DNA of 40,620 bases, taken from Balamuthia mandrillaris. Its lineage: Eukaryota; Discosea; Longamoebia; Balamuthiidae. Location: NCBI GenBank assembly GCA_031835245.1, contig JAVKOQ010000418.1, positions 1 through 40,620 on the forward strand, read 5' to 3'. Under the pieces are notes generated by a model. The model saw nothing but the letters and a program-made list of their open reading frames with translations, did not search any database and was not told where the DNA came from. Position 1 is the first letter of the stretch, and every line of letters starts with the position of its first letter. The translations under genes and the position numbers were made by a program. Shown in pieces: positions 1 to 10,663 of the stretch.

Positions 1-126
1 TGAACCGTTTATTTATCGCTTTTTCGACACTTGGAAACGCCAGACATCAATCACCCAGCCAACACTCACATTTTGCCAATGCTTACTGAACGCACCCTCG
101 AAATGAGCGTACGCATTTGCTTCACT

Positions 127-180
127 TTCTCCTCTCTCTCTCTCTCTCTCTCCCTCCCTCCCTCCCTCCCTCCCTCCCTG
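127..180. repeat. (CT)n/(CCCT)n microsatellite
   Basis: Pure pyrimidine tract, first CT dinucleotides and then CCCT units. It lies upstream of the first kinase exon I can place, probably in an intron or the 5' untranslated region of that gene. A GTGAGT donor at 201 and a pyrimidine-rich stretch ending in AG at 275 suggest a second short intron at 201-275. Confidence 0.8.
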
Positions 181-275
181 TGTATCTCGCTCAACAGCTA
201 GTGAGTCTGTGCTAACTCTTTCTCCCTTTCTCTCTCAATCTCTCCCTCCCTCTCTCTTCTCTTTCTCCCCACTAG

Positions 276-3175
276 AGAGGAACACATCAACTTCTTAAAC
301 TGTTGAGCACTCGTTTGTTGGATACAGAACCTTACAAGGAAATGAGTCGCGTTGCAATTGGAGCATATGGTACCATCTACAAGTGTAAGCTTCCGCAGGA
401 GAAGCTTGACGTTGCTGTCAAACTAATGGAGGTGCCTAAGAGCATTCATGATCGTTGTGTACTTCATGATATGTTCACGGAAGTCCTTATTTTAAACCAA
501 TTCAAATATGATAAGCGCGTTTGTCAGATGTACGATTGCTGTTGTTATCTTATGTTGTTGTTTTTCCTTTACCTGACGTTATAATTATAGCTATGACTAT
601 GGCGTGAGCGAAGACTATTATTGGATAATGATGAAATGCTACAAATGTAGCCTGAGGCAATGGCGACTCCGCCAGACCAAACCGCTATCCGAAAACATCG
701 AACTATACATGAACATATTTAAAAAAATACTGGACGTAATGCAAGTATGCGCAAGCCAGTCTCATTTTCAGGTTAACCACTTTGACCTCAAGTTGGACAA
801 CATCCTTTGTGCTTCCATTGATGAGAACACGCCCGATGAAGAGTTTTGGCAACAACCAACTTCTATTCCCAACTTTGACGTATGCTTGGCTGGTATATGT
901 TTTAAACTTATTCTAGCTTTCTCTCTCTCTCTCTCTCTCTCTAACAGCATAAACGCTTTGGATATTTACGGAAACATATAATTTAGATTTTGGAGAGTCA
1001 ACCGTGTATCAGAATGAACAAGATGCCTACACCACGCGAAGTCGAGGAACAGAATTCAACAAAAGTTTGTGATGCATCTCTCTTCCTCTCCCTCCCGTCC
1101 TACAGAAAAACTGATAAATTGTTTAAAGGTCCCGAAATGTTGACTTCAGCGTATACCAACAAGAAAACTGATAACAAGGTTGGAGTTCTTCACCTCATTC
1201 TCACTGTTCGTTATCTTATGACTTACCACCTACCACTTATGGTACCATTCAATGCCATTGTAGAACTATGATCGTCGGAAAAAGGTATGTTACATAGTAG
1301 TTACTCTATTGAATGGGCCGCTGGAATTGACAGATAAATGTCCTCCGAACAGACTGGCTGTGGCCGTGAGAGTGACGTTTGGGCACTGGGTTGTCTTTTC
1401 TACGAACTCTTGACTGGAGAATTCCTGTTTCAAGACAGCGATTGGGTTAGATTCTTCATAAGGTATGTGTATTTGTCGAACATTTTATTGTGAGGATGAA
1501 ACTTACTGATGGTCAATACGTTTCTATTAAGGGTGACCTACGAGGGACAGGAGCTCTTTCCACCAGAACGGAGGCAAAAAATAGACAACAATCCGATCCT
1601 TTTGACCTTCTTCCATTGGATAGTAGTAGTAATAAAAAGTTTATTTGCTCTGAGAGCAACACCAATCTATACATAAAAAGTAAGCCTTGTACATACATAG
1701 TGTACTCTTACTTTTCTTACTCCCTCATCCTCAATGCCTTCCCAATTGTTACTCAATTCACAAGTGAAAGGTGTTGAATGAGATTTCAGACCAACTTTGT
1801 ATCATCTAGCTATCCTTTTCTTTCCCTTTCCTTTTTCCTCTTTTCTTCCATTGGATATTTATTCGCAATCCAGGTCTGCAATTCAAACCCTCTCTCCTCT
1901 CCTTATCAGACTAACAAATGTTATTGTAGCCTATCGGCCAACTCTTCAAGATTTGGTCGCTAAGTTTGCTCAGATTTTGAAGGAAACAAGAAGGTTGATA
2001 TCACTTTTTATTGCTATTATCATGAAGTGAGAGTGAGAGAGAAGAGACAAAGAGACTGATGGAACTCCAAAATCCCCCCCCCCCTCCCCAACCATATAGC
2101 ATGGCGTTTCCAACTATAGTAAACACAGAAGGAATGGGAGATCATGGCCGACGAGAAACAGCTTCGGAAGACCTGGTAATGATATTGCAAGGATCTGCTA
2201 ACGAAGGCCTTTACGCCAAGAATAGTCTTTCCGAAGCGTTCATGTACAGTTTCGCCAAGAACGACCTCCGCTCTCTGCTGACTAGCGAGCCAGAGAACGA
2301 TATGGACTATTTCCGCAACCATGCCTCCAAAATTACAGACTTTCTGTATTTGGGGCACGGGCGAGAAGAAATAAGCGTTCTCAAATACCAACTTGATATT
2401 ACACATCTGCTTTGGTGCTCTGAACAGGAAGATGAGGATTACTTTAATCACTTTGGTGAGTTGAAAACTTGTGCTTTTCTACAAGACCATGCTCTTTGCT
2501 AACGATTGTTTTTTCTTTTCTTTTTCTTTTCGTTTGTGTTGGAATGTTGGCGTAGAATGCCTTCACGTTTACTTTACGGAAGGTACTGGAGATATTGTCC
2601 GAGGTTCGCGTACAGCCCGAGATGTTCGTATGGCTCATCTGCTTGAAGGTACAGTGTTTTTAATTGCCTCAACTTTGTAGTGTTAGCCAATATCGTTCCT
2701 TCCCTTGCAGACGTCATATGTTTTATTGAGGATGCAATACGGCGCAATGGTAAAGTATTGGTACTGAACGATGGAAGGTATCCAGAACACCCCGTCTCGA
2801 TAGTGTTAGCCTACCTCATGCAAGTCAACGCTTGTACTTATCACGAAGTTCTCACTTTCCTCAAGCAACGATGCTATTATGGTTCTCTCTCTAGGCTCCT
2901 CTCTCTTTCTCCTATTTACAAGCTAACTTAGCATTTTCTACTCAGTGCGGGGAGACTATAATCTAGTTATGCAAATGCAGCTATGGTATCAACAAGTATT
3001 GCTGCGGCGAGAAGCTCAACAACAACTTCTTCAACAGCACAAAGCACGAAAGAAGAAGATGACGCTGCTCGGTAGTCCTCGTGGCGAAAAGGAAAAGAAG
3101 CGCAACAAGTTTAAGAAAATAATGAAGAAAGGACGACCTCCGTTTTTCAGCAGCAAAGCGCTGTCTCTTGGCTGA
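276..3175 (+). CDS. Protein kinase fused to a dead dual-specificity phosphatase (STYX-like), interrupted by a LINE fragment
   Basis: Exons read as 276-529, 591-892, 987-1064, 1129-1178, 1264-1284 (a 21-nt exon), 1353-1462, from 1532, then 2028-2455 and three or so more; the 5' end is not resolved. The kinase shows a glycine loop (IGAYGTIY), VAVK lysine, HFDLKLDN catalytic loop (HRD as HFD, Asp and Asn kept), DFG, a GTEFNKSPEM activation end, SDVWALGC and RPTLQDL, so it looks able to act. A charged and proline-rich linker leads to a phosphatase fold starting SKITDFLYLG. Its P-loop reads VLVLNDGRYPEHP: the HC pair and the Arg of HCxxxxxR are absent, so it should bind rather than cleave phosphate. 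The tail is Lys/Arg-rich. Stop TGA at 3173, AATAAA at 3191. A LINE fragment (1623-1842) splits the exon between subdomains X and XI and brings an in-frame stop near 1674, so this allele may be non-functional. Confidence 0.75.
919..942. repeat. (CT)n microsatellite inside an intron
   Basis: Uninterrupted CT run inside the kinase intron 893-986. It is pyrimidine-rich on the sense strand, so it may double as polypyrimidine tract. Confidence 0.8.
1623..1842 (-). mobile_element. 5'-truncated LINE copy with 15-bp target-site duplication
   Basis: About 220 bp matching the 3' end of the long LINE at 13.05-17.99 kb. On the plus strand it begins with GTAGTAGTAATAAAAAG and continues through the same pyrimidine-rich 3' UTR. 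It is flanked by direct repeats of TTCTTCCATTGGATA at 1608-1622 and 1843-1857. It sits inside an exon of the kinase-phosphatase gene. Removing it restores a smooth kinase reading (TFFHWIFIRNP, then AYRPTLQDL after the next intron), so the insertion came after the gene was formed. Confidence 0.92.
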
Positions 3176-3257
3176 AAATAGCTATTGACCAATAAATTTA
3201 ACCCTCACCAATATTCAGAACAGTTGTCGGGTGGGCAACAAGCTTTTAATAAACGGC

Positions 3258-5701
3258 TTAGGGGTTTTGGGGTGTAACTGTCACACCAAAGTTAATCTGG
3301 CCACTGGCCTGAGAGGAGAAACCATTATCCTTGGTGGCATCAGAGCGGATGGTGAAACTGGCTAAGAAGGAATCTACAGCTACAGGAGAGGGCGGAAGGG
3401 CAGTGACGGTAACGCGGCCCCTACCTCCGCCGATGCTCTGCACAGTGGCGAAGCTAGGTCGAAGGCTTGTTACCGTGATGGTCTCCGGGTTAGCCATGGG
3501 GGTATTTCTGCCTGGGGCAAGGAAGTCGAACTCGGCAACGTAGGGATTGCCAGCAGTACCGTAAAGAACTGCAAACGAGAAGGAGATAGCCCTGATGGAG
3601 ACATCCACGCACACTTGGGCAGTATCGTTGAAGGAACGACCAAGAACATCAGGTATAGAGTCTACTGCGTAGTCAAAGCAGTCCCGACCAATAAAGTTGG
3701 GGTTAGCGTTGGTGTTGTACGTAAGAGTACCGTCCGCGTTCACAGTGACGGCAGCAGCACCAATATTAGGGGTAGTGAGAAGGCGGACTGAGGTAGGATC
3801 CGGCTGACCAAGGTTGGTTGTGTCGTTTGTGAGGATGTCCAAAATGCGGGGAGTGTTGGTACGCATGGGGAAAGGTCCATAGTGGTCGTCCAAAGAGGTG
3901 ATCGGCTGGATAGGAACGATGATTTGGCAGTTGGTGCTGCAGGAGCACTCTGGCCCATCACAGTTTCCGTCACCAAAGTCGCACAATTCATCGAAGAGGT
4001 CATCCACAATACCGTCTCCGCAGCGTAGGGGAGTGCAGTCAAGCCGGCATCTGCTGGGGGCGTTTGGTGCGTCCGAGTTGAACCAGGTAGCATTTTGCCC
4101 ACGAGCCCCAACTCCGAGATCGCACTCCTCGGGGATGTACCAGATGGTATCTTTGAAGTACTCATACTCCACGCCCATCTGGGAGGGAGCGTCAATCCGT
4201 CCGTTGCCGCACGCATGGTCAATCATGCAGCTGTCATCGCAGTTGACCGTGCAGTACTTGAACAGGAACTCCTTGAAATCATCTCCAAAAAGGGAACCTG
4301 AGCTGCTGACAACAGGGGAGAGCCCGTTGTTACCTTCCAGGTCACTGGCAAAGTTGGATACCACACCAGACACCGTGTTGGTCAACTTGGGCCAGTAGGG
4401 AGGTCCTTCTTCCTGCGGGAAAGTAGCGTCAAAGTTAACGATGGCAGGTGCGCCTCTTGCCTCCCATTCTCCTTCCACGTTGAACCAGTCGTCGTAGAAG
4501 CCAGGAGCATTTCCAGTCTCGGGGTCGTAGGGATGACCAAAAATGGTCTCCACGTTGGCATCCAATATGTGCATTCTTCTGCCGTTGTTGCGGCGGGAAT
4601 CGTAGCCGGGGAGAGTGGCCAGATCCGGAAGGTAGACAGCTCCCAGACCCAGCGTTCCAGTTACGGTGCCAATGTCATAGAGATAACCCTTCTTACACCC
4701 GATCTCGTTGGGTGCAATCTTCAAAAAGGCCCAGCTTCCCAGAGATGGCACGGGTACGTCCACAGTGCTAGGGTAGAACAATGTCTCCGAGCCGTTTAGC
4801 ATGGTGGTGGTGAAGGTGCAAGGATCCCATTCCACGGGGATGTAGATCTCCTCCGTCAGGAAGGCGTGTTGGTAGGTCCTACCGTTGTATCCAGTAAAAA
4901 TCACAGGAGGGGCCGAGGCACCAAATACGCATAGAGGTGAGGTCAGTACTGTAGTTTGACCAATGACCGAACCTGTGCAGTGTACCACCTGTCCCTCAGC
5001 GTCAATGGTTGCGATTTTCACGATGGTGGACCACGGGTACTGTAGATGCTGCTCCTCGGTGAAGAGCTTACTCACTCGCCAAAAGTTCCTGGTGTGGATG
5101 CCAACGTTGGGGTTGGGATAAAAGTTTCGCCTCTCCGCGGAGGGGCTTCCGTCCCCGTTTGTTCCTCTTGGGATCTTGTGCGAGGGGGCCTCTTCTCCGA
5201 AATCAATGTCCTTGGGAGCCTTGGGGGCCATCCACGCTCTCGGCACTCTTGTGGCTTTTCAGGAGATAGGTAAATACCAAAGTCAGTCACTTATTTCAAA
5301 ATCATGATGCATATGCTTCACCCACACATGCATCGTCACATCACAGGAAGGATATAAAGACAAAGCCACAGAAAACGAGCGACACTGGGAAGACAAATAC
5401 GAGGAACATCCATTCATGTGATTTAAATTCCAAACCGACCTTTGCGTGCAGGAGACTCCCGAGGACCTTTTGCGACGATGGTCCTGGTCTCTGTGCTTCT
5501 CCTGTCGCACTCAAAGGAAACCATATCGTTGGAAATATCACTGCTGCCGATGGTCCTCAAGATGTCCTTCACTTCGTCATCCCCATACTCGTTCTTGATG
5601 TCGAAACGAGTGATATCCGCAAAGGAGTCGAGATTGTCGATCGTCCAACAGTGCACAGCGGCCGCTGCGAAGAGAGCCACCAACAAAAGGACCGCTTTCA
5701 T
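3258..5701 (-). CDS. Secreted protein: inactive V8/trypsin-like protease domain, DUF4215-like Cys-rich segment, beta-sandwich tail
   Basis: Two exons, 5701-5440 and 5254-3258 (intron 185 nt, phase 1), giving 752 aa. The start has a clear signal peptide (MKAVLLLVALFAAAAVHC). Residues about 120-390 resemble glutamyl-endopeptidase/trypsin folds (PWSTIVKIATIDAEGQ, GSVIGQTTVLTSPLCVFG). The expected TAAHC His is replaced (TSPLCV), the DYA Asp is replaced (GSWAFLKI) and the GNSGSP Ser is missing (EARGAPAIV), so all three catalytic positions are lost. Next comes a cysteine-rich part with CGNGRID, EECDLG, CGDGIVD and LCDFGDGNC, like the DUF4215/Myxococcus Cys-rich repeat. The tail holds a bacterial-Ig/cadherin-like repeat (ILDILTND, VNADGTLTYN, DCFDYAVDS). 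It is probably extracellular and adhesive or ligand-binding. It converges on the kinase gene with about 80 bp between the stops. Confidence 0.8.
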
Positions 5702-6357
5702 TTTGTTTTTCTTTTCTCTCTATTTTGTTATTATCCCTCTCTTTGTTCTGGTGCAGCTTCCCGCAGCCCTTTTTTTGCTGCTTCCAAACGTTCTTAACCT
5801 TTTGGTGCTTGGCGTGCTTGGCCCAACTCCTTTTGCAACACACCAAAAATGTTTGTTTATTTGGTTTTCGCTACTCTCGCTTTCATGAAAAAGGAATAGA
5901 TTAGTTTTAAAGTTAGAATTCGACAAAAAGTCGGTATTTGGGTAATAGTTTAGCGCGACGTTTGGTAGATTTGTTTATTGTATCGGAGTTTCGTTTTAAA
6001 GAAAGGTGATTGGTTGGGTTAAAGGAAGGGGTTTTGTTGGTTGGTCCAATAACAAGTGGAAATTCGGATGAGGGGTGCTTAACATACCACAGATTCTCGG
6101 AATTCCACTGCATTCCCCAGAACAAACTAAGGCGGTACAGAAAGTTTGTACCTTACAGAACAACGCTTACGGGCGCAGGAGGAGCAGGAGATCCTTTCCG
6201 TTCGTTGAGTTAGTTTGTTATCGTAGTCGTTGTCCTCGTGGGAGGAGGCTGGTAGGTTGCGGCCTGCCAGCAGGAACACCGCTCTTCCATCCGGTTGATA
6301 TATCGGACGGATCGAACTCGAAAACATTTCCTCCTAAGGGTTGGCTTGCCATATAGC
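5702..6357. other. Intergenic: upstream of the secreted-protein gene, downstream of the Atos gene
   Basis: No ORF here resembles a protein or shows credible splicing. It should hold the promoter of the minus-strand secreted-protein gene next to 5701 and the 3' UTR of the Atos-type gene next to 6358. I recognise no motif in it. Confidence 0.5.
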
Positions 6358-8103
6358 TCACTCTGAGGTGTGCAAGCTCTTGCTTCGGTTGCGAACATTG
6401 TGGCGGCCCTCGGAGACGATGCAAGAGCGTGTTCTTCTTATTCTACGATCTCGGTGCTGATCTTCGCTATCGCATTGGCGTTTACCGCCACCGTCACTGG
6501 CAAAGAGCTCTGGCTGCCAGGGGTAGTATTTAGGGCTCTGGGGTGTGTCATACACTATTCGCAGCTGCTCTGTCTCATCCGGTTTGCGAAAAGGGAACAA
6601 AACTTGGATGACGTTGTCGAGGTAGTACTTTTTTTTCTTTGGGCACACAAATCGCACTTGTATGGCGTAGCGTAGCAGCTCTTGTTGCACGCCTTCGGAA
6701 TACGAACAAGGTTCGATTTGGTCACTCGAGAGAGATAGGCTTCGCGGCCGTACTTTGCTTGCAGTGGCAGAAAACGAAGCTTGACACAAGCCGCTGCTGC
6801 TGTTGATGGCCATCGTGGTCGGTAAGGAGGCAGAAAGATGGCTTACGCTTTGCACTAAACGAGATTCCGGTCTTGCCAACACCTTTTGACGAAGAAAGGT
6901 CTTTGTGTTCGGGGGCATGTCGCTAAGGTCGTACTTGACCAGGAAAAGCTTGATTGGTGTTTTGCTTGGATTGTATATTGTGACCTTTAGTAAATAAATG
7001 CAAGTTAACACAGTTCATTTCAAGATGAGTCAATGCAAAGCAGAAAGAAGCAGAGAAGCAAAGAAGCAGAGTGAAGAGAAGAAAAGAAATGAGAAAAGCA
7101 AAGAGACAAGTCGAGAAACGAACGAGAAATAAATGGAAGTCAACGTTGAGAGAGATATGGTTGGCAAGTTGCTCACCTGCAATATCCCTTTGCTAGAGAC
7201 TCGGTAGCCATAAGGAGCAGCGTTGTACCCAAGGTGAATCGTACCGATGTAAGGGGGGGCGGCCCTGCTATAGCCGCTCTCGTCATCAAGCTCGTAGTAC
7301 GCTGCGGTGAAGGTAAGTCTGAGGTGTGGTGGAAGAAAGCCATTTCGTCCACTGGCTCCTATGTCACAACTGAAACCATCAAAAGTGGCCTTGGGAAGAT
7401 GCCCCATGCGCCCGCACAGGATAGATTCTTCAAAGGATCCGACCAAAGGAGCACGACAAACCTCTGATGAGGAGGATTGGAAGTGGCTGTGTTGGAGGCT
7501 ACGTGAAGTTGTATGTGTGGTAACCTCCTCCTCCTCCTCCTGCTGGTGAGGGGCGCTGCGTAGAAGAGGGAGGGGGCTTCCTGGTCTCCCCTTGCAGGGA
7601 AAGCGTAGGGGAGGCGGCTCTCCCTCGGCCCAGCTTCCCCTCGCTTGCAACATTCTGCTGAACTGTGCTTGCGCTCCTGCAGTGGAGGGCGGTGCTGAGG
7701 TTGCAGAGTGTGGCAGCGATGTTTGTTTGCTATTGAGCAGGCTGTTGCTGATAGTGGTAATCACCGCTGCTGGGCTACTACTTGTTAATAGAGCTGTAGC
7801 AGAAGTAGGAGTAGCGCTGCTAGCGGCCTGCTGACCGCTCATCTGCAATAGAGGCCCAGCAGCATGTGGGAAGGACGACGATAGTTGCCGTAGTGCTGGC
7901 CTCTCTGTCAAGCCGTGCACATCTTGGTGGCGGCGGCACTGCCTTAGTGAAGATCCTTTGGGGGAGAAGATGTCAATGGGGTGACTGGCAATGGGCTTGT
8001 TGGGCTGCTTGCTTTGTCTCAACTCGTTTTCAGCATGGCGCGTCTCACAGCAACCCTCCTGTTTGTTCTCTTTGTCCTGCACCTCCTCCTCAAGACCCAT
8101 CAT
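6358..8103 (-). CDS. Atos-type protein (FAM214/ATOS family)
   Basis: Two exons, 8103-7177 and 6984-6358, joined in phase 0 (donor CAG|GTGAGC, acceptor CTAAAG|GTCACA), giving 517 aa. The first about 200 residues are Ser/Gln/Pro-rich and probably disordered. The Atos conserved domain (DUF4210) follows: APLVGSFEESILCGRMGH, then GFSCDIGASG, LRLTFTAAYYEL, PYIGTIHL and YRVSSKGILQ. After the intron comes the second conserved part, VTIYNPSKTPIKLFLVKYD, SDMPPNTKTFLRQK and RYAIQVRFVCPKKKKYYLD, matching the 'chromosome segregation during meiosis' C-terminal domain of FAM214A/B. In animals Atos proteins are nuclear regulators of transcription (fly Atossa in macrophage metabolism). A role here is inference. 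The start is the first ATG of a tandem pair; a longer N-terminus is possible. Confidence 0.85.
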
Positions 8104-8766
8104 AAGATGATGGATGAAGTATTCTACTAGCTATCACTGCTGTTGTTGTCGTTGTTGACGCCAATTAGCACTGGAAAGAAGCGAACGGGCCACAGCAGAT
8201 GCTTCAAGCACTTGAAGGGGGAGAAGCAAACTTTCTCCCTTCTTGCTCCTTCCTTCCGTCTCTTCTCTCTTCCTTCCGAGCACTTTCCTTTCGGTTTGCC
8301 ATGTCGTCCTGATAGATCAGGTGACATCTAAAATCGTCATAAAGGTTATGGCCAGCTCTTTGCTAACAAAATCATCAATGACAAACATCTTTTCTTTCTT
8401 TTCACACAAAGCTGGAAAACATGTTATACTACTTTTCTATAATACTTATACTTATTTTCCCTTGTATATATTTCTTTTTTATAATCTTACAAAGGTTAAG
8501 AACAATATAGAATAGAAGATTTCTTGTGCTGTTAATTGAAAGCAATTGGTAGAGAAAATGAAATTTCAGGTAACTATAGAGCTGCAGTGATGAAAAGTAC
8601 TGCTTGTGTAACATCAACAAAGAAATGATCTCAGTGAAGTTGAGCACTCTTTGGTACTCTTACTGAAAAGGAACTTATCAAAGCAAGCCAATTCTTTCAC
8701 TTTTACAAAGTACTCCTTGAATGTAATCTCTTGTGAATAGAAGAAAGCAATAAAGGGTGTCTAATA
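8104..8766. other. Intergenic: Atos upstream region and start of the repeat island
   Basis: No credible gene. The first part should include the Atos promoter. Around 8428-8490 there is a diverged partial copy of the dispersed repeat that is well preserved at 18999-19141 (shared GTTATAC, CTATAATAC and CTTGTATATATTTCT). Base composition becomes AT-rich from here to 21.4 kb. Confidence 0.5.
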
Positions 8767-8782
8767 AATTGTGGCTTATATA

Positions 8783-9374
8783 GTAGTAGTAATAAGAAGT
8801 TTATTTGCTCTGAGAGCAACACCAATCTATACATAAAAAGTAAGCATTGTACATACATAGTGTACTCTTACTTCTCTTACTCCCTCATCCTCGATGCCTT
8901 TCCAATTGTTATGATAGTTCACAAGTGAAAGGTGTTGAATGAGATTTCAGACTAACTTTGTATCATCTTGCTATCCTTTTTCTTTCCCTTTCCTTTCTTC
9001 TCTTTTCTTTGCTTTTACATTACTTCCAAAGATTGATAAAATGCAGAAGAACTTCCATGCTTCCAACTTGCTCTTGCTGCCCATAATCTCCAGACTCTTT
9101 TACAACTTTGCTTACATTGTTCCATCTCTTGATCTCTGTTGCATTTCTTTCCACTTGACAAGAGCTTTGTTGTACAGTCCTCTATAATCAGCTTTCTAAC
9201 TTGTTCTTCATTTCCATTGTCCACACTCCAGATTCTAAAGTGATCTTCCCAAAGATTTGGACATCTTAACAGGAAGTGTTCTGCTGTTTCTTCCTCAGCA
9301 CCACATGCAGGGCACTTACTATCCTCCTCAGACTGCTGAATGGCTCCCCACTTTTTTCCAATGGGCAGTCCACC
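8783..9374 (-). mobile_element. 5'-truncated LINE copy with 16-bp target-site duplication
   Basis: 592 bp matching the LINE 3' end: the GTAGTAGTAATAAGAAG tail, the 3' UTR and the last part of the RT ORF including the zinc-knuckle region. It is flanked by perfect direct repeats AATTGTGGCTTATATA at 8767-8782 and 9375-9390. High similarity to the other copies and intact duplications suggest a recent insertion. Confidence 0.93.
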
Positions 9375-9390
9375 AATTGTGGCTTATATA

Positions 9391-9818
9391 AAATTCAAGT
9401 TTCTTTAGAATAAGTAAACTTTTTTTTTTAAAAAACATAATGCAAAAGAAACTATAAAAATAAGGTATTCATATGGAGTCCAGCTACCATTGTGTTTAAT
9501 ACAAGTGACCAAGCAAGCAGGAATAAATGAAATCTGTAGTTTGATCTGATTCAGAGAACTATATTCAGTATGTACAACTTCTTGTAGCTCTTTGAGAGTC
9601 TGTGGGTTTCAACTTGTGACTGAACTTTATCTCCAATGATGGCCCAAAGGATTGGAGACAGGAGAGTTTGGTGGCCAATGCTGTAATGAAATAAATTTCA
9701 CAAAATTGTGATGCCTTGGAAGTGTGAGCAGCCTGTGGTAGACAGCTGATGGGGAATAAACCCTGCAGATCAGGAAAGAGATGGCACATAAGCGACTTGT
9801 TTTATTCACAAGAAAAAG
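9391..9818. other. Unassigned AT-rich sequence
   Basis: No gene recognised. Short ORFs on the minus strand have no family features. It lies between a LINE copy and a dispersed repeat and is probably more repeat debris. Confidence 0.4.
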
Positions 9819-9935
9819 GGTATGGACCAAAGTGTGTACTGTGAATGTGTCATGAGGAAAAAGCGAGAAAAGGAAAGAAAGCAGTTGTCTGCTGCCTGCT
9901 GCAAACTTCAAGCTGGTGAGGTGATCTTTTTCTGC
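9819..9935 (+). repeat. Dispersed repeat R2, copy 1
   Basis: Shares an ordered set of words with 20107-20280: GACCAAAGTGTGT, TGAATGTGTC, a purine-rich AGGAAA stretch, then CTGCTGC, CTTCAAG and TGATCTT. Same orientation, family unknown. Confidence 0.55.
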
Positions 9936-9956
9936 AAGCTATATGTGTGCATGTTC

Positions 9957-10400
9957 GTTTTTCTTCAATCTGCACTCATGTGCACACCTCCAACAAATCA
10001 TTTTCTCTTCCCATCCTTTTCTTTTTCTTCAATCTGCACACATGTGTGCATTTTCTATAAATCATTTCCTCTCCTCCTTTTTTTCATTTTCTTCAATCTG
10101 TGTACACATGCACACTTTCTATAAATCATTTTTTTCTTCATTACTTCAGTTTGCGCACTTGTGAGCACTTGTTATAAATTATTTTCTTTCCTCATCTTCA
10201 ATCTACACACATGTGTGCACTTCCAACAAATCATTTTCTCTTCTCCATCTTTTTGTTTTTCTTCAATTTGTGTACATGTGTGCACTTCCTCTAAATTATT
10301 GTCTTTTCCCATCTTTTTGTTTTTCTTCTTTCTGGACTTTTGTTTTTCTTCAATCTGTGCACATATGCACGCACACTTCCAACAAATCATTTTCTTTCAA
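9957..10400. repeat. Minisatellite, about 7 units of roughly 50-87 bp, each with a CACATGTG-like palindrome
   Basis: Units begin CTTCAATCTG at about 9963, 10028, 10091, 10145, 10196, 10261 and 10348. Each contains an imperfect palindrome of the type CACACATGTGTGCA, followed by CCAACAAATCATTTTC or CTATAAATCATTT and a pyrimidine-rich spacer. Two spacer subtypes occur among the units. Reading frames through it encode only repetitive peptide and are not treated as genes. Confidence 0.85.
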
Positions 10401-10663
10401 TCCTTTGTTAATTGATGTTTTTTATTCTTATAAAATCCATTGTTTTATTATTTATGAAAATTATTTGTTTATCTTTGAAAAAAATTCAAGAGCAGTATAT
10501 TTATTTTTATATCCTTTAAAATTATGTTTAAATATAATAAATTTCTTTTAAAAAATAATTTTTTTTGCTTCAAAAATAATTAAAAATATTTTTTTGTGAA
10601 TATTTTGATTGGACAAAAAATAATTTCCAAAAAGGGGCGCCCTTTTTTGTTTAGAACATTGTG
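10401..10663. other. AT-rich spacer with a GGGGCGCCCC-like hairpin
   Basis: Mostly A/T with many AAATAATTTTT runs. Near 10631 an inverted repeat AAAAAGGGGCGCCCTTTTTT stands out; a related sequence (AAAAAGGGGTGCCTTTTTAG) occurs near 21113. No gene. Confidence 0.5.

Noticed and set aside
3740-4398. ORFs of 160 codons on both strands inside the secreted-protein gene
   Set aside because: Frame shadows of a well-supported long exon.
9943-10415. Overlapping plus-strand ORFs of 70-110 codons
   Set aside because: They are translations of the minisatellite and repeat the same peptide words.
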